From positions 269,217-333,216 of the forward strand of contig QEOQ01000479.1 in the NCBI GenBank assembly GCA_010279815.1: a DNA stretch of 64,000 nucleotides. Reading direction: 5' to 3'. Shown one piece after another: positions 10,500 to 23,600 of the stretch. Below the pieces are notes generated by a model, which worked only from the letters and a program-made list of their open reading frames with translations, was not told the DNA's origin and ran no database searches. The position numbers were made by a program, and so were the translations under genes. Numbering within the stretch: position 1 is the first letter of the stretch; the number at the start of each line of letters is the position of its first letter. This DNA is from Brachionus plicatilis. Taxonomy: Eukaryota; Rotifera; Eurotatoria; Ploima; Brachionidae.

Positions 10500-13400
10500 G
10501 GAAAAACAGACAAAATTAAATTAGAAAAGAAAAAAATATTTGTATAATCTTAAACAAGAATTTCAATATAAAAATCTAAAATTAGTTTTTGGCTAAATTA
10601 AAAAAACAACACGAGATTTCTTAGTTAGAAAATTAAAGGAAATTAAAATACTAATTTAACAAAAAGAATTTATTTTTTTAATTAGAAGAAGTAATTTTGA
10701 AGAGGTTTTCTTAAATTAGACACTTTTTACTACCAATAGAGAAATTAAACCAAGTATACAAGTGATACTTAAGATTTAAAAAAAGGGTTATAAATTTGAA
10801 AGTGCTTGTTTGTGTTAGTTTTACTGTTAGACTCTCATTTGGGAGCATACCGAAATCTAATTAAATATAAGTAGATGAAATTGGATGTTTAATCTAAAAT
10901 TCAATTGAAAGCCTTAAGTTAAAGAAAATCAAAATTCTCAAATAATGTAAAAATATTTCATGATCAAGAGACTTAAAATTAATCATTTTAGTTAATAAAA
11001 AAACGCAAAAAAATCTAAAATTAAAACTATGAATGTATTCTACCTATTGATTTAGATTTTGAACGTATCATTCTTGATACAAAATTGATATAATTTAAAA
11101 AAAAAACAGAGAAACCTAATCCCTTTAATAATGATACTTAATATTCTTTTTGAATATTTTATTTAAAAAATCACAAAAAACTCATAATTTGTCATTTAGA
11201 AATAAATTAAAAATTTATAAATTCTTTATTGACGAAATGAAATTAGCAACAAAAAAAATATTTTTTTATTGAATATTAAGTTTCTTTTAAAAGCACTGAG
11301 TATTTTAGTATCTCATTAAACAAACTGTCATTTGAAATATTGTTATCAGAAATGAATTTTCCCTAGGGAGAATTTTCAATTTCGGAGTATTAGGTACCAA
11401 CAACTGATTAGATGGAAATTAATTATTTAAGTCAGTTTAGCTTACGGCACAGTTCTGTGTAGACCTAAGCACTTGATCAATACCGGAACATCTTAAATCT
11501 AATTTACCACTATTTAATTCAATAATAACTAATTCATTGTAAAATAACTAATTCATTGTAACAAATAAATAAATAAATAACTCATTGTAGTTTATTTTTT
11601 TGTTACCCCGTAATATCTGAGTTATGAAAGTTCTTCTTGATTTTAGATTAATTTTATCATACACAATGTATTTGGAATTACATTTTTATATAATCTCTTT
11701 GACAATTAAATTGTTTTTATGCAAAATAATTTTGAAAAAAATATTTCATAGTCGAAGTTATTTTAACTTACTGCTGACAGTTTCAAAATTTAGACATCAT
11801 CAAATAAATCAAAATTTAATGTTATAAAAACAATGACTAGAACGTGCGTTTTACTATTCAGAACTTTCTATTTTTAATTTTTTTTCTCATAATTAATTAA
11901 AGCTTATTTAAAAAAAAACATTGAAATTTTTAACAAAATACAAAATGAGTTTGTCATGTATGAAATAATCAACTAAAACGATATCATTCCATAATTTATG
12001 AATGTTACTAAACCATTTTTAAGCTAAAAATGTCATGTACAAATTTTAATAGTTCGCCAAAATAGAAAATTATTTTTTTGTTTCTAATTTAAGAACTTTT
12101 TGAGCATTTTTGATCACTTAAATAATTTAAAAAATAGTTGCAGGAAACGATTGAAAAAATTGTTTAAGAGCGGAAGATGCAAAGTTAACAAATCAATAAT
12201 TAAATATTTAATTTCATATTTGTTGAAGCAGCATTCTTAAATAAGCTAATTAAAAGGCCTTAAATAAGTATAAACTAGAAATAGAAAATAATTTTAAATT
12301 AATTCAATCAATCATTTATTTTCCATATTTTTATTAATTGATTATTAAAATTTTAATTACAATTTGAAAAAAAAAATTTATCATTAATTGTTTGTTATTT
12401 TTATTTATCAACTGAGAAAAAATTTTCTCGAACTCAAAATATTTTTACTCTAATACTTTGGACAAACTCGAAAAATTTTTAAACTAGTCAGTCTAAAATA
12501 TTATTGTTTTACTTAAATGGTATTTTTTATCAGTAAAGTAATTGGTAAATTGAGTCTAAAAAATTCTGAATTTGTTTAAATGACACTCTTGAATTTTCTA
12601 TTCCGCTTTTTGAAAATTTTAGCTGTTTTTACTTAATTAGCTAACTTTAATAAGCTCGAAATCACGGAAATGTTGCTTTTAAACATATTTTAGCTGAAAG
12701 GCATTAATCCTATTCGAAATTGTTTGGCCTCATATTGAAAAAAAATAAGCTCAACATTTTTATCAAATCAATTAGAAATTTTAAAATTTTCTTTTAGAAT
12801 ATTTTTAATTATATTCAAACGCAAGTCAACAAAAAATTCAATATCATACCAAAATTCCTTTCCATTGTTAAAATCTATTAATTTAAAAATTAAGTTTTTG
12901 AAATTAGAGTAGCAGATCTAATTTTTTTTTACATTTTATCAAAAATTATCTTCAAAAATATAGCTTCCCAATTTATTCTCTATAATGGGTTAATTTTGTA
13001 AATTTTATCTAAATCTGATTATATTTTAAATTCAAAATGCGAAATTTTTATTACTTAAATATTTTGATAATAAAAAGACTTGATCAGTCGTTTTCAATAT
13101 TTGAGATCAAAAAAATATCTTTGAAAATAAATTGAGATTTAAATCAAAATTTAAACCGCTTGCATTTAAATAAATATTTTTTTTTCATAATTTTTATTAA
13201 TTAAAAATAAACCTTAATTCGAAAATAATTTAAAACCTTAGATCTGTGATTTTGAATTAAACCTTGCTTTTTAAAAGGCAAATATAGTAACACGTTAACT
13301 TCAGTAAGTTTCGGTAAGTTTATCTCACATCATCTTTCTTCTATAAGGAATTTGCACTCAGAACAAACTTTTTTGCATTTTCCTCATTTATTACGTGAGT

Positions 13401-16400
13401 AATGATTTTTATTTAATTCCTTTTTCTGTCACTTTATTTAAAGCCGAGACACATTTTTCATATAAAAACAATTTCAGAAAAGATAACAGATTATCATATT
13501 ATTATTAGTCAAATTTTGACTAAAAAACCTAAATCGAAATTATTTTTTTTTTATAAAAATAAAAATTTAACCAAAATTAATAAACAAACAATTATTTTAG
13601 ACAGATAGCGATTTTGCTAATAATAATTTCTATAATTATAATCCCGCTCAATCCTTTGTATCACCAAATTTAATTATTTTTGTCATTTGAAATCATTGCT
13701 TAAATTTTTCAACTTACGAAATAAAATTGATTAAAAACCATTTTAATTTGGTGGACCTAGCGCCTATTTTTTGCTATTCCTTTGAAGAATTAGCGATCAA
13801 AAAGAGAAGGCGGGATCTTGAATAAATTAAATCCTGATTTATAGCTTTGAGAAATGAAGCTAGTCTCAAGGCTTGATAATTCTTGTTTCCTCGGGGACAG
13901 CTATAAAAAGAAAATTCACTCAAACTAGAACCATTCAAAGCCTTAAATTCCATGCTGATATTTAGTTTTTATGTTTTCAATTTAATAGAATACTACTCCA
14001 TGTATTTAAATTGAACTTAACTCTAGAAGATCTTTCCTATGTGCTCAAGGATACATTTCATATTTAAAGATATTTATCGTTTTTCAAATCGACACGAAAC
14101 ATTCAAGAGCTTTTATTTATGTAAACACAAATTTAATCGATTAAAGCACAAAATTGAAAATTTAATTCAAATGATTAGTTTGGTTTAATGTAAAAGAAAA
14201 TAGTTATATTTAACCGAAAGTAATTAAACCATTATTTTCCGTAAATAGATCTCTTGTGTTGGGTGAAAGAAAATTCCTAATGGGTTACATGAAACGTAGA
14301 GCACAATAGTTAATTATAAAGTTAAACAAGAGATCATGAAAAAATTTATTCAAATAATTGGTATTGCATAAAGAATGTTTTACCAAAGGCATTTTTAAAA
14401 TCTAATTACTTTTTATCTAAAATGACATCTTATAAGACTTAATTAAAATAGAAATGCTATTCAAATATTCATTTCTAAATAATTCGATTAGGTTTTTTTT
14501 TTAAAATGGGCGAATGTTTAACTAGGCGAAAACAATCAATTGACAACAACCGCATTTTAATTGTTCTAAAGCCTTTGAAAAATCATTGAATTATGATGTA
14601 ATGAGATGAAGTTTTAGAAAATTATTTCTGAATTTTTATTTGCGTTCGAATTTATTTTGGAGAAGATTTTCCGAAAATTGAACAGTTTCGAAATAATTTT
14701 AATTTTTTTAAGATATCATATTTGATTAGTTCCATAAAATTGAAGACACTTTTAAATATTTTCCAACTTATTTTTATTACAAATGACAAATTATCATATT
14801 AACTTAAAAGGCTCTTACTAAAAAAACAAATTTATTGATTGCTTAAAAAAATTATTTTTTCAATGCGTAAGCAATTTATTATCAAAATAATCTTAAAAAT
14901 GATAAAGCAGATGCTGTCTGCAGCTTAAAAGTTACCCATCAAATTTTAAATATTTAAACAAAAATGCCATTAATATCAAACTTTTATGAAGAACATTTTT
15001 TGTTGGGAAGGCTTATTGGATCAATTTTGAAATTTTAGCTAATTTTAGTCATTTGATAGCAAATTATATTTTTCAGACCATTTCATAAATTAAAAACCAA
15101 TATTAAATAAGATCGCTCAATTTATACTTAGATTAATTTCTAAATTCAGAATAAAATTTTTGAGCATGCAAAAATTTTATATATTGATCAAATCTTATGC
15201 TACTAATTATCGCCTAGACCGATTTTTTATATTTTTAAATCATAACCCAAACATTTTTCTTTCAAATTTTTATTTAATCTATGTGAGATTCAAAAAATCT
15301 GAAATTCTATTTTTGGGACTTAATCTAATGAATAAATATTTAAATTTTAGCTAACTAAATGGAACTTTTTTGAAACAGGAAATTGAGTATAAAATAGAAA
15401 TAATGTTCTGATTTCGTAAGCTTAATTATTTGTAAATAATGTGGTTTTATGAAATCAGTTAGTCGCATAAATATGCAAATTTGAGTTTTTGTTTAAAAAG
15501 CTGTCATTTGAATCTGATATTATACATCTAAAAATGATGTGAAACTTTCCTCAAAAATTAATTGAAATTGAATATTCTCAGTATTGTTTGCAAAAAATTT
15601 AAAAAAAATATTTTTTTTTATGAAAATGTAAAATTTTATTCCATTCGTTTAACCAAACTCTAAGTTATCTGAAAAAAATGGAAATTAAATTGAATTTAAG
15701 ATTATGAATTAGTGATTAGAAAGTAACTTTTAATAAAAAAATATTAATTTTATAAAACAACTTTTATTTGATTTCCTTTTTTTATTACCGTACAAAACGC
15801 CCTTTTAGCCTTTATAAAATTTGACTAATTCAAACAATGATATATGAAAAAATTTACAATAAAAGAAATGTTTTGCATTGAATAATTCACGCTCTTAATA
15901 ATTAAAAATCTATTATTGAATAAAGAGACAAAAATTGTTTTTGTATATGTAAACAGGAAAATTAACAAGAATTAAATATTTAAGCTTGAAGCCAAAATTT
16001 ATTCAAAAATTAAGATAATGAATAAAAACGTGATCTTTTTTGTTTATTTAAAATTAGTAATTTTTGACTCAATAGTCAATTTCTTCCTTTTACTTTTTTG
16101 TAATATTTTAATAAAAAAAATATCTAAATCAATATATTTACGACTTGAAGGTTAAAATCTAATTTCATCGAAATTTAGCATGTTTAAATATTAATTAATA
16201 AAGATGTTGTTTGCAATGAATTAACATTCAAATGTGGGCTGTTCAATTATTAAATTATTTTTAAGTAAACACTCCATGGAAAAGCTTATTGTTGATTATT
16301 CTGTTGAGTACAATAAGATTTTTTAAATTTACAAAGAAAGTCTTTTAAAATTTTCAAGTCAAAATCCGATTAAGAAAGAATGCAACTCTACTTTTAACTA

Positions 16401-17369
16401 CTTTAAATATGAAAAAATTTCATATTAAATATTTAATGGAATTAAGATAAATTTTCCAGGTCATTTTGATTCTATAAAGCCTTACATGAAAGCTTTGAAA
16501 CATTTAAAGAAAAGAAAATAGAATTTTTATGAAAAAGCCTTTTTAACAAAAAATTTTATAATAGATAGCTAAAAATAGAATCGAATCCGAAAATGATAGT
16601 ATATTGAATTAATTTAGCAATTTTATAGAATTAAATAGATTTAAAATTTTCTTTTCAAGGCGATCTTTATATTCCAAATACTCAAGTTTACCAATAAGTT
16701 GCTTAACAATCTGGAAGATAAAATTATATAAATAAAATATGTAGAAAGTTTATCTTTAATAATTAGACTACCTAAAATATTTATTAAAAATTTAAAGCTT
16801 TATTATTTTTTTCTAAATTCTTACTCGATTACTGTTAAATTAAATAATACTAGAATAAAAATAAATTTTAACCTTTTTATTAAAGTAACAAGTCTAATGC
16901 AGCAAGTAATTGCTTTAATTTTTAACAAAATATAATTAAAAAATGATATTTTTATTTAAATAATTGAGAAAAAAAATAATATTCAAAAGAATAGTTTGAA
17001 ACTATTCTTTTAGAGATGGCAAGGTTTGAAACTTTTTGTGCAGATGAAACCAAGTCAAACAACTGTTGTTCCACAAAAATTTAAGATGTGCAAAAACTCT
17101 GAAAATTTATTGTGTATTTATTTAAAATATTTTTAGAGTTCTAAAAATGTGGGCAATTGTAAAAGACTGATTAGAGATTAGGAACAAACAGCAAACAGAC
17201 AGATCTCCTACAAGCAAACTTGGAAGATACCTAATCGAGTGTTAAAATATTAGCATAGCTTTGAAAAACGTAATTTGGAATTTTTTGAAACAATGAAATC
17301 AGCCACTGTGATAATTTAAGAGGAGATAATCTCAAATTCAAAAGAAAGAATAAAAAAACAAAATGCGAC
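10500..17369. other. AT-rich intergenic DNA, no gene seen
   Basis: I found no exon with recognisable protein similarity on either strand. An ATAAATAA run with a duplicated AACTAATTCATTGTA word lies at 11525-11590 and may be a decayed LINE tail. Micro-exons cannot be excluded by eye. Confidence 0.5.
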
Positions 17370-17497
17370 ATTATTTCTTCTTAAATAGGATATTTAGTTA
17401 GTGAAACAAGCTTCCAAGAATTGTGGCGAGTGCATACAATTTGAATGCTTTTAAAACTAGATTAGAAAGCTGGCTATATAGAACAAGAGTTGATTAA
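17370..17497 (+). pseudogene. Decayed LINE reverse-transcriptase tail
   Basis: One frame reads HYFFLNRIFS, two stops, then NKLPRIVASAYNLNAFK, then TRLESW and a natural stop. This is the NRxxxxWNKLP...LNAFKxRLxxW ending of CR1-like ORF2, with the Trp codon decayed to TGA and another codon to TAG. It is an old, inactive copy. Confidence 0.65.
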
Positions 17498-18315
17498 ATG
17501 CTTTCTCATATTTAACATCAATTTTTATTTTTCAAAAAACTTATACATGCTACTTCTTTGCGGAACAAGTGATCGGATGATGTAGTAAAAATTTCAAGTT
17601 ATATCAACTTTTTCTTTTCATTTTGAAAAATGTATGAAATATCAGCGTGTCAAGTTTTTTCTCAACAATTTAAGTAAAAATATAATTTTTGAATTATTAT
17701 TTAAAATTAAAGCTATGATAAGTCGTAAATGCTTTAACTTGAAAATGAAAACTCTAAGACTTATGACTAAACACGTTAATTTGGTACATTTGAAAATTGG
17801 AAAATTTTTATTTTATTAATTTAGCTGTTTGCTAAATTTTTAACTAACTCGTTTAGGGTCGGATTTTGATCACTACCCAACTTAAAATAGTTTTCAATAT
17901 TTTTTTTAATTAGCTTTTGAAAAATTTAAAAATATTCGACTAAGTTAAAAAAGATTACAATTAATATTTTTAAAATAAGAATATGGATTGAGTTGGAAAA
18001 AATTTTATTTTGTAAATTTAATAAAATTAAAATTAGATAAATTAGAAATTATCAACTAAAAATCAAAATGAAAGTAAACAATTAGAAATTTTTAATTAAA
18101 TATACCCTAGAATTAAATTTAAGTTATAATTTTGATGATCTCATGATATTAAAAAATAATAATTTATTTTGATTTCATTAATGAAGAAGCAAGATCAATT
18201 CACGCAATTGACAAATTTCATTAATTTATTTAAGTCAGACTCATAATTTTAATCAATAGTTTTTGAGAAAAAATAATATTTTTTTATAAATTGAACTAAA
18301 TGCATTTATTGAAAA

Positions 18316-18460
18316 ATGAATAATTTCACCATTTGGTTAAAATTAATTTTCCAAATTTTGTCAATTTTTTTGACGTGCTTTTATATTCAAAATGTTTCAA
18401 GGTGTTTAGAATTGAAAATTTCTTTGATCAATCCAGGAATTTGTGAATTCGATGCCCGAG
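18316..18460 (+). CDS. Possible orphan first exon with a signal peptide
   Basis: An ATG opens a frame with a hydrophobic leader (WLKLIFQILSIFLTCFY), followed by CLELKISLINPGICEF and then a good splice donor, GAG|GTAAAG, at 18461. The LELKIS.INP pattern faintly recalls the N-terminal MNNL region of Delta/Serrate-type Notch ligands. I could not find a continuing exon before the crumbs start at 20696, so this may be a gene remnant or chance. No function is assigned. Confidence 0.25.
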
Positions 18461-18681
18461 GTAAAGTCTATTTTGTCATCTTGGTAGCCACTGAACCTTA
18501 AATTTAAAATTGAATGTTCGTCAAATAATATAAACATTTGCATAGATAAGATAAACTAGTCGAATTTGACGATAAAAACGGGGTTTCTCATTCAATTAAA
18601 TTTTTATTTTAAAAAAATTTAACCCAATTTTAAAACAAATAAACTTTGAATCTAACCAACAATAAATAAAGAAAACAACAT

Positions 18682-18721
18682 GAATACTCGAAGAGATAAT
18701 CTTCGATCTATTCGAGTATTC
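18682..18721. repeat. 11-bp perfect inverted repeat
   Basis: GAATACTCGAA at the left pairs exactly with TTCGAGTATTC at the right across an 18-nt spacer that itself holds a second short TCTTCGA word. It stands out in an AT-rich region. It may be a protein-binding palindrome or a MITE scrap. The remainder of 18461-20695 shows no gene; an acceptor TTTAATTTAG at about 20655-20664 suggests a 5'UTR exon of crumbs lies upstream. Confidence 0.45.
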
Positions 18722-20695
18722 TCGTCGATAGATAACAATGAGATATCTGTTGGTCACGGAAAAAAAATAAAAACTATTTCAAATTCAATTAATTTCAATA
18801 TCTCAACAAGCCATACTCTTAATCTTTATCTTGTTGTTTTTTAAAGTTGCCTATAATTGTTGATTACATAAATCCTCAATATTTATTTCTAATTAAAACA
18901 ATATGAGCCCGGTCTTTATCTCACTACTAAACAAACCGCATTGGTCTTGGTTAAGTAAAGAAAATAATAAGATAAAAAGTTTATAGTGACAATGTTTGGC
19001 TTTTAAATAGAAAAATATATTTTTGACCAGATAGAAAGTCCCATTTTGCTTTGTTTTGCTAAGTTTAGGCGACCAGTCTGAACTAAACAATAAATGACGG
19101 CCAAAATGAATACTCAAATAAATATTTAATTTTGCATTTAAATTCAATTAGAAAAAATTAAGCTAAATCTAAGCGTTTATTTTTATTTTCTATAGTAATA
19201 AATTTAATAAGTTTCACGACCGTGTTGCTAGATCGATAATCGATTGTCACTATTTGTGCACCATATGGATGATTTATTATTTTTGAGTCATTAATTTTTT
19301 AAAGCCATAGTTATTAATTATTTCAAATACTCAGTCAATATGGTGACATCATTTTATAACTTTAGTCGACGGACTTATTAAATAAAGATTAATTATATTT
19401 CTGGCTCTTTTATTTTTGAATTTTTGTCAAATCGATTGCTTCTAGATTTAGGCTATTTGAAGCTTTTTTGACTAGATTCAATATGAGAAGAGTTTAACAT
19501 TTTAAAACTTAAAATCTAAGGTTTTTGAAAAATTTTATTAAACATACTTAAGTTGTTTAGTTTGATATCCAAAACTGGTCTAGCACTCGATTCCATAAAC
19601 TCGATTTTTCTGCATAGTTTATTGTTTACAAAGACTATTTGATCCACAATAGAACAAGATTGCTCAAATTAAAGTTGGCCATTTTATTTAAATTATTTTA
19701 TAATCTCATTTAACTTGTCTAAAATTAGTATCAACAAAAAAATAAAATAAATTCTGATACATAAGCTCATAAAGCATATCTAAATAAAAGCTAGCAAAAT
19801 TTTTTTTTTAGTCCAGGTAGTTAAATGGATTTACGATCAAAATTCTTCAAACAAAAGAGACTTTTTTTATGAGCCTCTTTCAAAGATCAAAAGGTTGCTC
19901 TAGTGACATAGACAAATTCATGATCTGATAAAATCCTGTGATTTTAAGATAATTTTTTTTGACGACTCACCATTATTTCGGAAGCTTTTTTAAGTATGCT
20001 GGTTATTTCTAATAGCAATGAAGGACCACAAAAATATGTTCCTACAGCAGTGCTCTGAGCTTTAATAGTTAAAACAAAATCATTAAGTCATTTTTTTTTC
20101 AAATTTTTTATTGATGCCAAAATAGGAACAAGTAATAGGAAAAATTTTATGTTTTTTTTTTTTTATTAATAACTTAAAAAATTTGCATATGTTTATTGAA
20201 AAAAAAATTGCTAAAAAGTTGTAAAAAAATTGTGTACAAAATTAAAAATTGCTAAGTGGTCTTTAAGCTAAATTTTATTTCACGAGTCGAGACCAAACTT
20301 TGCTATCACATTTCTAGGCTATCTGATCTAAATTTTGTCAAACATTAATACTAAGTAGCGTGAATACAATTTTGTCACAACAATTGAGTTTTTAGAGCAT
20401 TTTGAAACAGCATAAGAGAGATTAATTTAAAAGTATTCAAAAAATTCAGACACGGAAATGGTCGTTCTATTTAGAAAAAAATTAAAAGTAAAATATTTAC
20501 CTTTAACGTATTAAATGACAAGTAAAAAATATCAGACAATTTAATGTCATCAAATTTCATAAATTTAAAGAGTGTGCGCGCTCGAACCGTAAAGCTAAGC
20601 AAATAAAATATTCAAATTGTTTCATTACATCCATTTTAACTTTTTTTGTTTTTTTTTTAATTTAGAAAGAAATGTTTTTTTGAATAGAAAAAAAA

Positions 20696-23600
20696 ATGAT
20701 GGAAATTGTAGCCTTAATATTGTTGTGTCTCCAGCTTGGTGCCCAGGCATCCGATTTCCTCTTTACAAACAAACCGATTGAAATAAATACGAGCACATTT
20801 GCTACCAATTCGGACCTGCCCATCAACTTGATAAACAATTTGTTGGAGAAATGCTCAAACAAATCTCTGGAAGATTGTGACATGTGTTCTCTGTGTCAAA
20901 ATGAAGCATTTTGTCGCCAAAAATCAAAAAAACCATCTTTAATCACCTCAACCCCGAGACTGATGACCACACTAGATCAGACCAATATGAGTCCCTACAA
21001 TTCACTTGCCTACCTCAGAAGTCAAATTGATTTTACTTGCTACTGCGTGCCTGGTTATACTGGCACCTACTGTCAAATTGATATAAACGAATGCTTGTCC
21101 ACGCCATGCTCTAATAACGCCACGTGTATTGATTTGATAAATGCGTACGAATGCCGATGTCCGTCCGGGTATACCGGAGAAAACTGTGAAATAGACATTA
21201 ACGAGTGCGATTCGTCGCCCTGTAACCCAGAAGGAGGTCAATGCGTTGATTTAATTGATGGATACTATTGCAATTGCAATGCTGGCTTCACTGGGCCAAC
21301 TTGCCTGGTGAATATTGATGAATGTGCTAGTCAGCCTTGCATGAACAATGCCACTTGTGTTGATCAAATAAATGGGTGAGTTTAGCTCATTTTTTTTTAT
21401 TTTTTAGCATATTTTATTTGATTAAAGAAAATTGGGCAAAATGAAATTTAGATTATGAAGGAAAAAATTTCCAATTCTTTATTTTATTACTTAAATTAAA
21501 TGAGAAAAATCAAATAATTTTTGAAAAAAAAAGTTATCTTTAAAAATTTTGTCTACCAGTTTAAACGGGTCTAGTGGAATATGTGAACAATTGTTCACGA
21601 AAAAATGTGACCATGAGTATCAATTCCAAAATTTGAACATTTTCACATAATCTCTGGTAACATATTTGGTGACCAAAATAGATAAATAAAAAAATTAGAA
21701 AAATTTTTCGTGACAAGTTTTTATTTTTTGTGAACATTAATTTTAGAAAAGTTAAAATTTAAATTCAAATGAAAAAAAAATTATATAAATTTCAATGTCA
21801 TTTTTTTAGTTTTTATGTTTTTTTGCCAAATGCAACTTTAGACACTTGGTGTTTTTTATTAATTCTCCACATAAATCACACGGTACAGAGTTTGTATGTT
21901 TGCTGAGTGCTATTTTTGCATTCAAAGTTTCTTGAGAATTAGTAATTTAAGTAATTTCAGAAAATTTTTTAAATCAATATTTTCATCCATTATTTTAATT
22001 TTTCAACTTATAAATTTTTTTGAACTTTGAATAGAATGATGCAATTTAAATTTAAATTTTTAGCTTAATCAAAACAAGAGTGAAAATTTATTAGAAAATA
22101 GTGTTTTTTAATTTTTGTCTTTTTTAAATTATTTAAATTTTATTTTTTGAATCTAAAATTTGGTGAACCTTTTTTTTTTGTGACCAGCTTTTGGTCACCA
22201 AATATGTGACTAGAGATTATGTGAACAAAATGTTCACATTTGGACTTGATACTCATAGTAACATTTTTTCGTGAACAATTGTTCACATATTCCACTAGAC
22301 CCGCTTAAACTTGTTTCATGAATCAAATTACTCAGAATTTAATTTTAGTTAGTGAGTTGCTAGTTCTTGCTTTGACATCCTAACAAGTAGAGAGTCTGAG
22401 TGCATCGCTGATTTGCAGTGTGGTGGTGTAGAAGCTATTTCGGTTTAATTTATCCAAAGCCGTTTTGAAGCTTTTGGTAAACTTGGATACTACTACATTC
22501 TAAACTTGACTGGAAAGCTTTACCTTTTAACTCTAGTTCCTTTGATTCTTAATATCGAAGAAAGACATTGTAAATTTGTGGTACTTTATGGTATAATCAT
22601 TAGAATTTGCCAGAAATTTTATTTCCTTTAGGGTTAAAAACTTTGCATTTGTCACTTTTTGAGTTGTGGCTACTTTTTATTATAGATAAATTAAAGAAAA
22701 AATTAAGTTTTTATACTAGAATTATGACATGGTCTAATTTTTTTTTAAATTTTTATCTAGAATTTTTTCGAATTTTTTGAATTTGTATCGCTTTATCACG
22801 AAAATCATTTTTTAAACAATTAAATCGTACATGTTTTAATGAAAAATATATTTATTTAATTTTACTTTTATTTAATAACAAATATGATATTAATTATTAA
22901 TATTTTTATTTTCATGTAATATAAATACTCAATTAAGTATATTTGAAATCATAACCGAATCGTCTTCTAAATTGTGAATTTCGAGAATTAAATATTTGGT
23001 TTTTCTCTTTATTTGACTAGTAAAAAAAATATGCTCTTATGAGCAAATTTAAGCAAATTTTTTACATATATTTAATGGATATTAATAATTAGGAAAACTA
23101 AAAAATCTGATTTTTCCTAAGTTTATTAGCTGAAAGTAGCCATTTGGAACACTACCTTTACCTGATGCCTGTGCTCAATTTAAATATAATATAAACCTTA
23201 ATAAAATATGAATCAGTTTTGATAATATTCAATTGTATTCAAAACTTTTAGATAGATATTTAATTACCTATTAAATTTTTCTACCCTTTTTATAATTAAA
23301 ATCACATTTCAATTTGTCCATGGGACATAAAATTTAATTAAGAAAATAATATTAATATAGTTATTAAAAAATATATCTCGTCCATGTTTTAATATTCTTG
23401 TAATAACTTGCAAACATGTATTTAAAGACTTGAAATCATATTAATTAAATTTTAAAAATTTGTTATTTATTCTTTTGCTTATTACTTTAGCTTTAAGCAG
23501 AAAGATAAATAAAAGTGTAAATTTTTTTCTAAATTAAACGATTAGCAAAGAATATTATATTAATATTACCGTGGTTTAATTTAGATCGATAAATGTTTTT

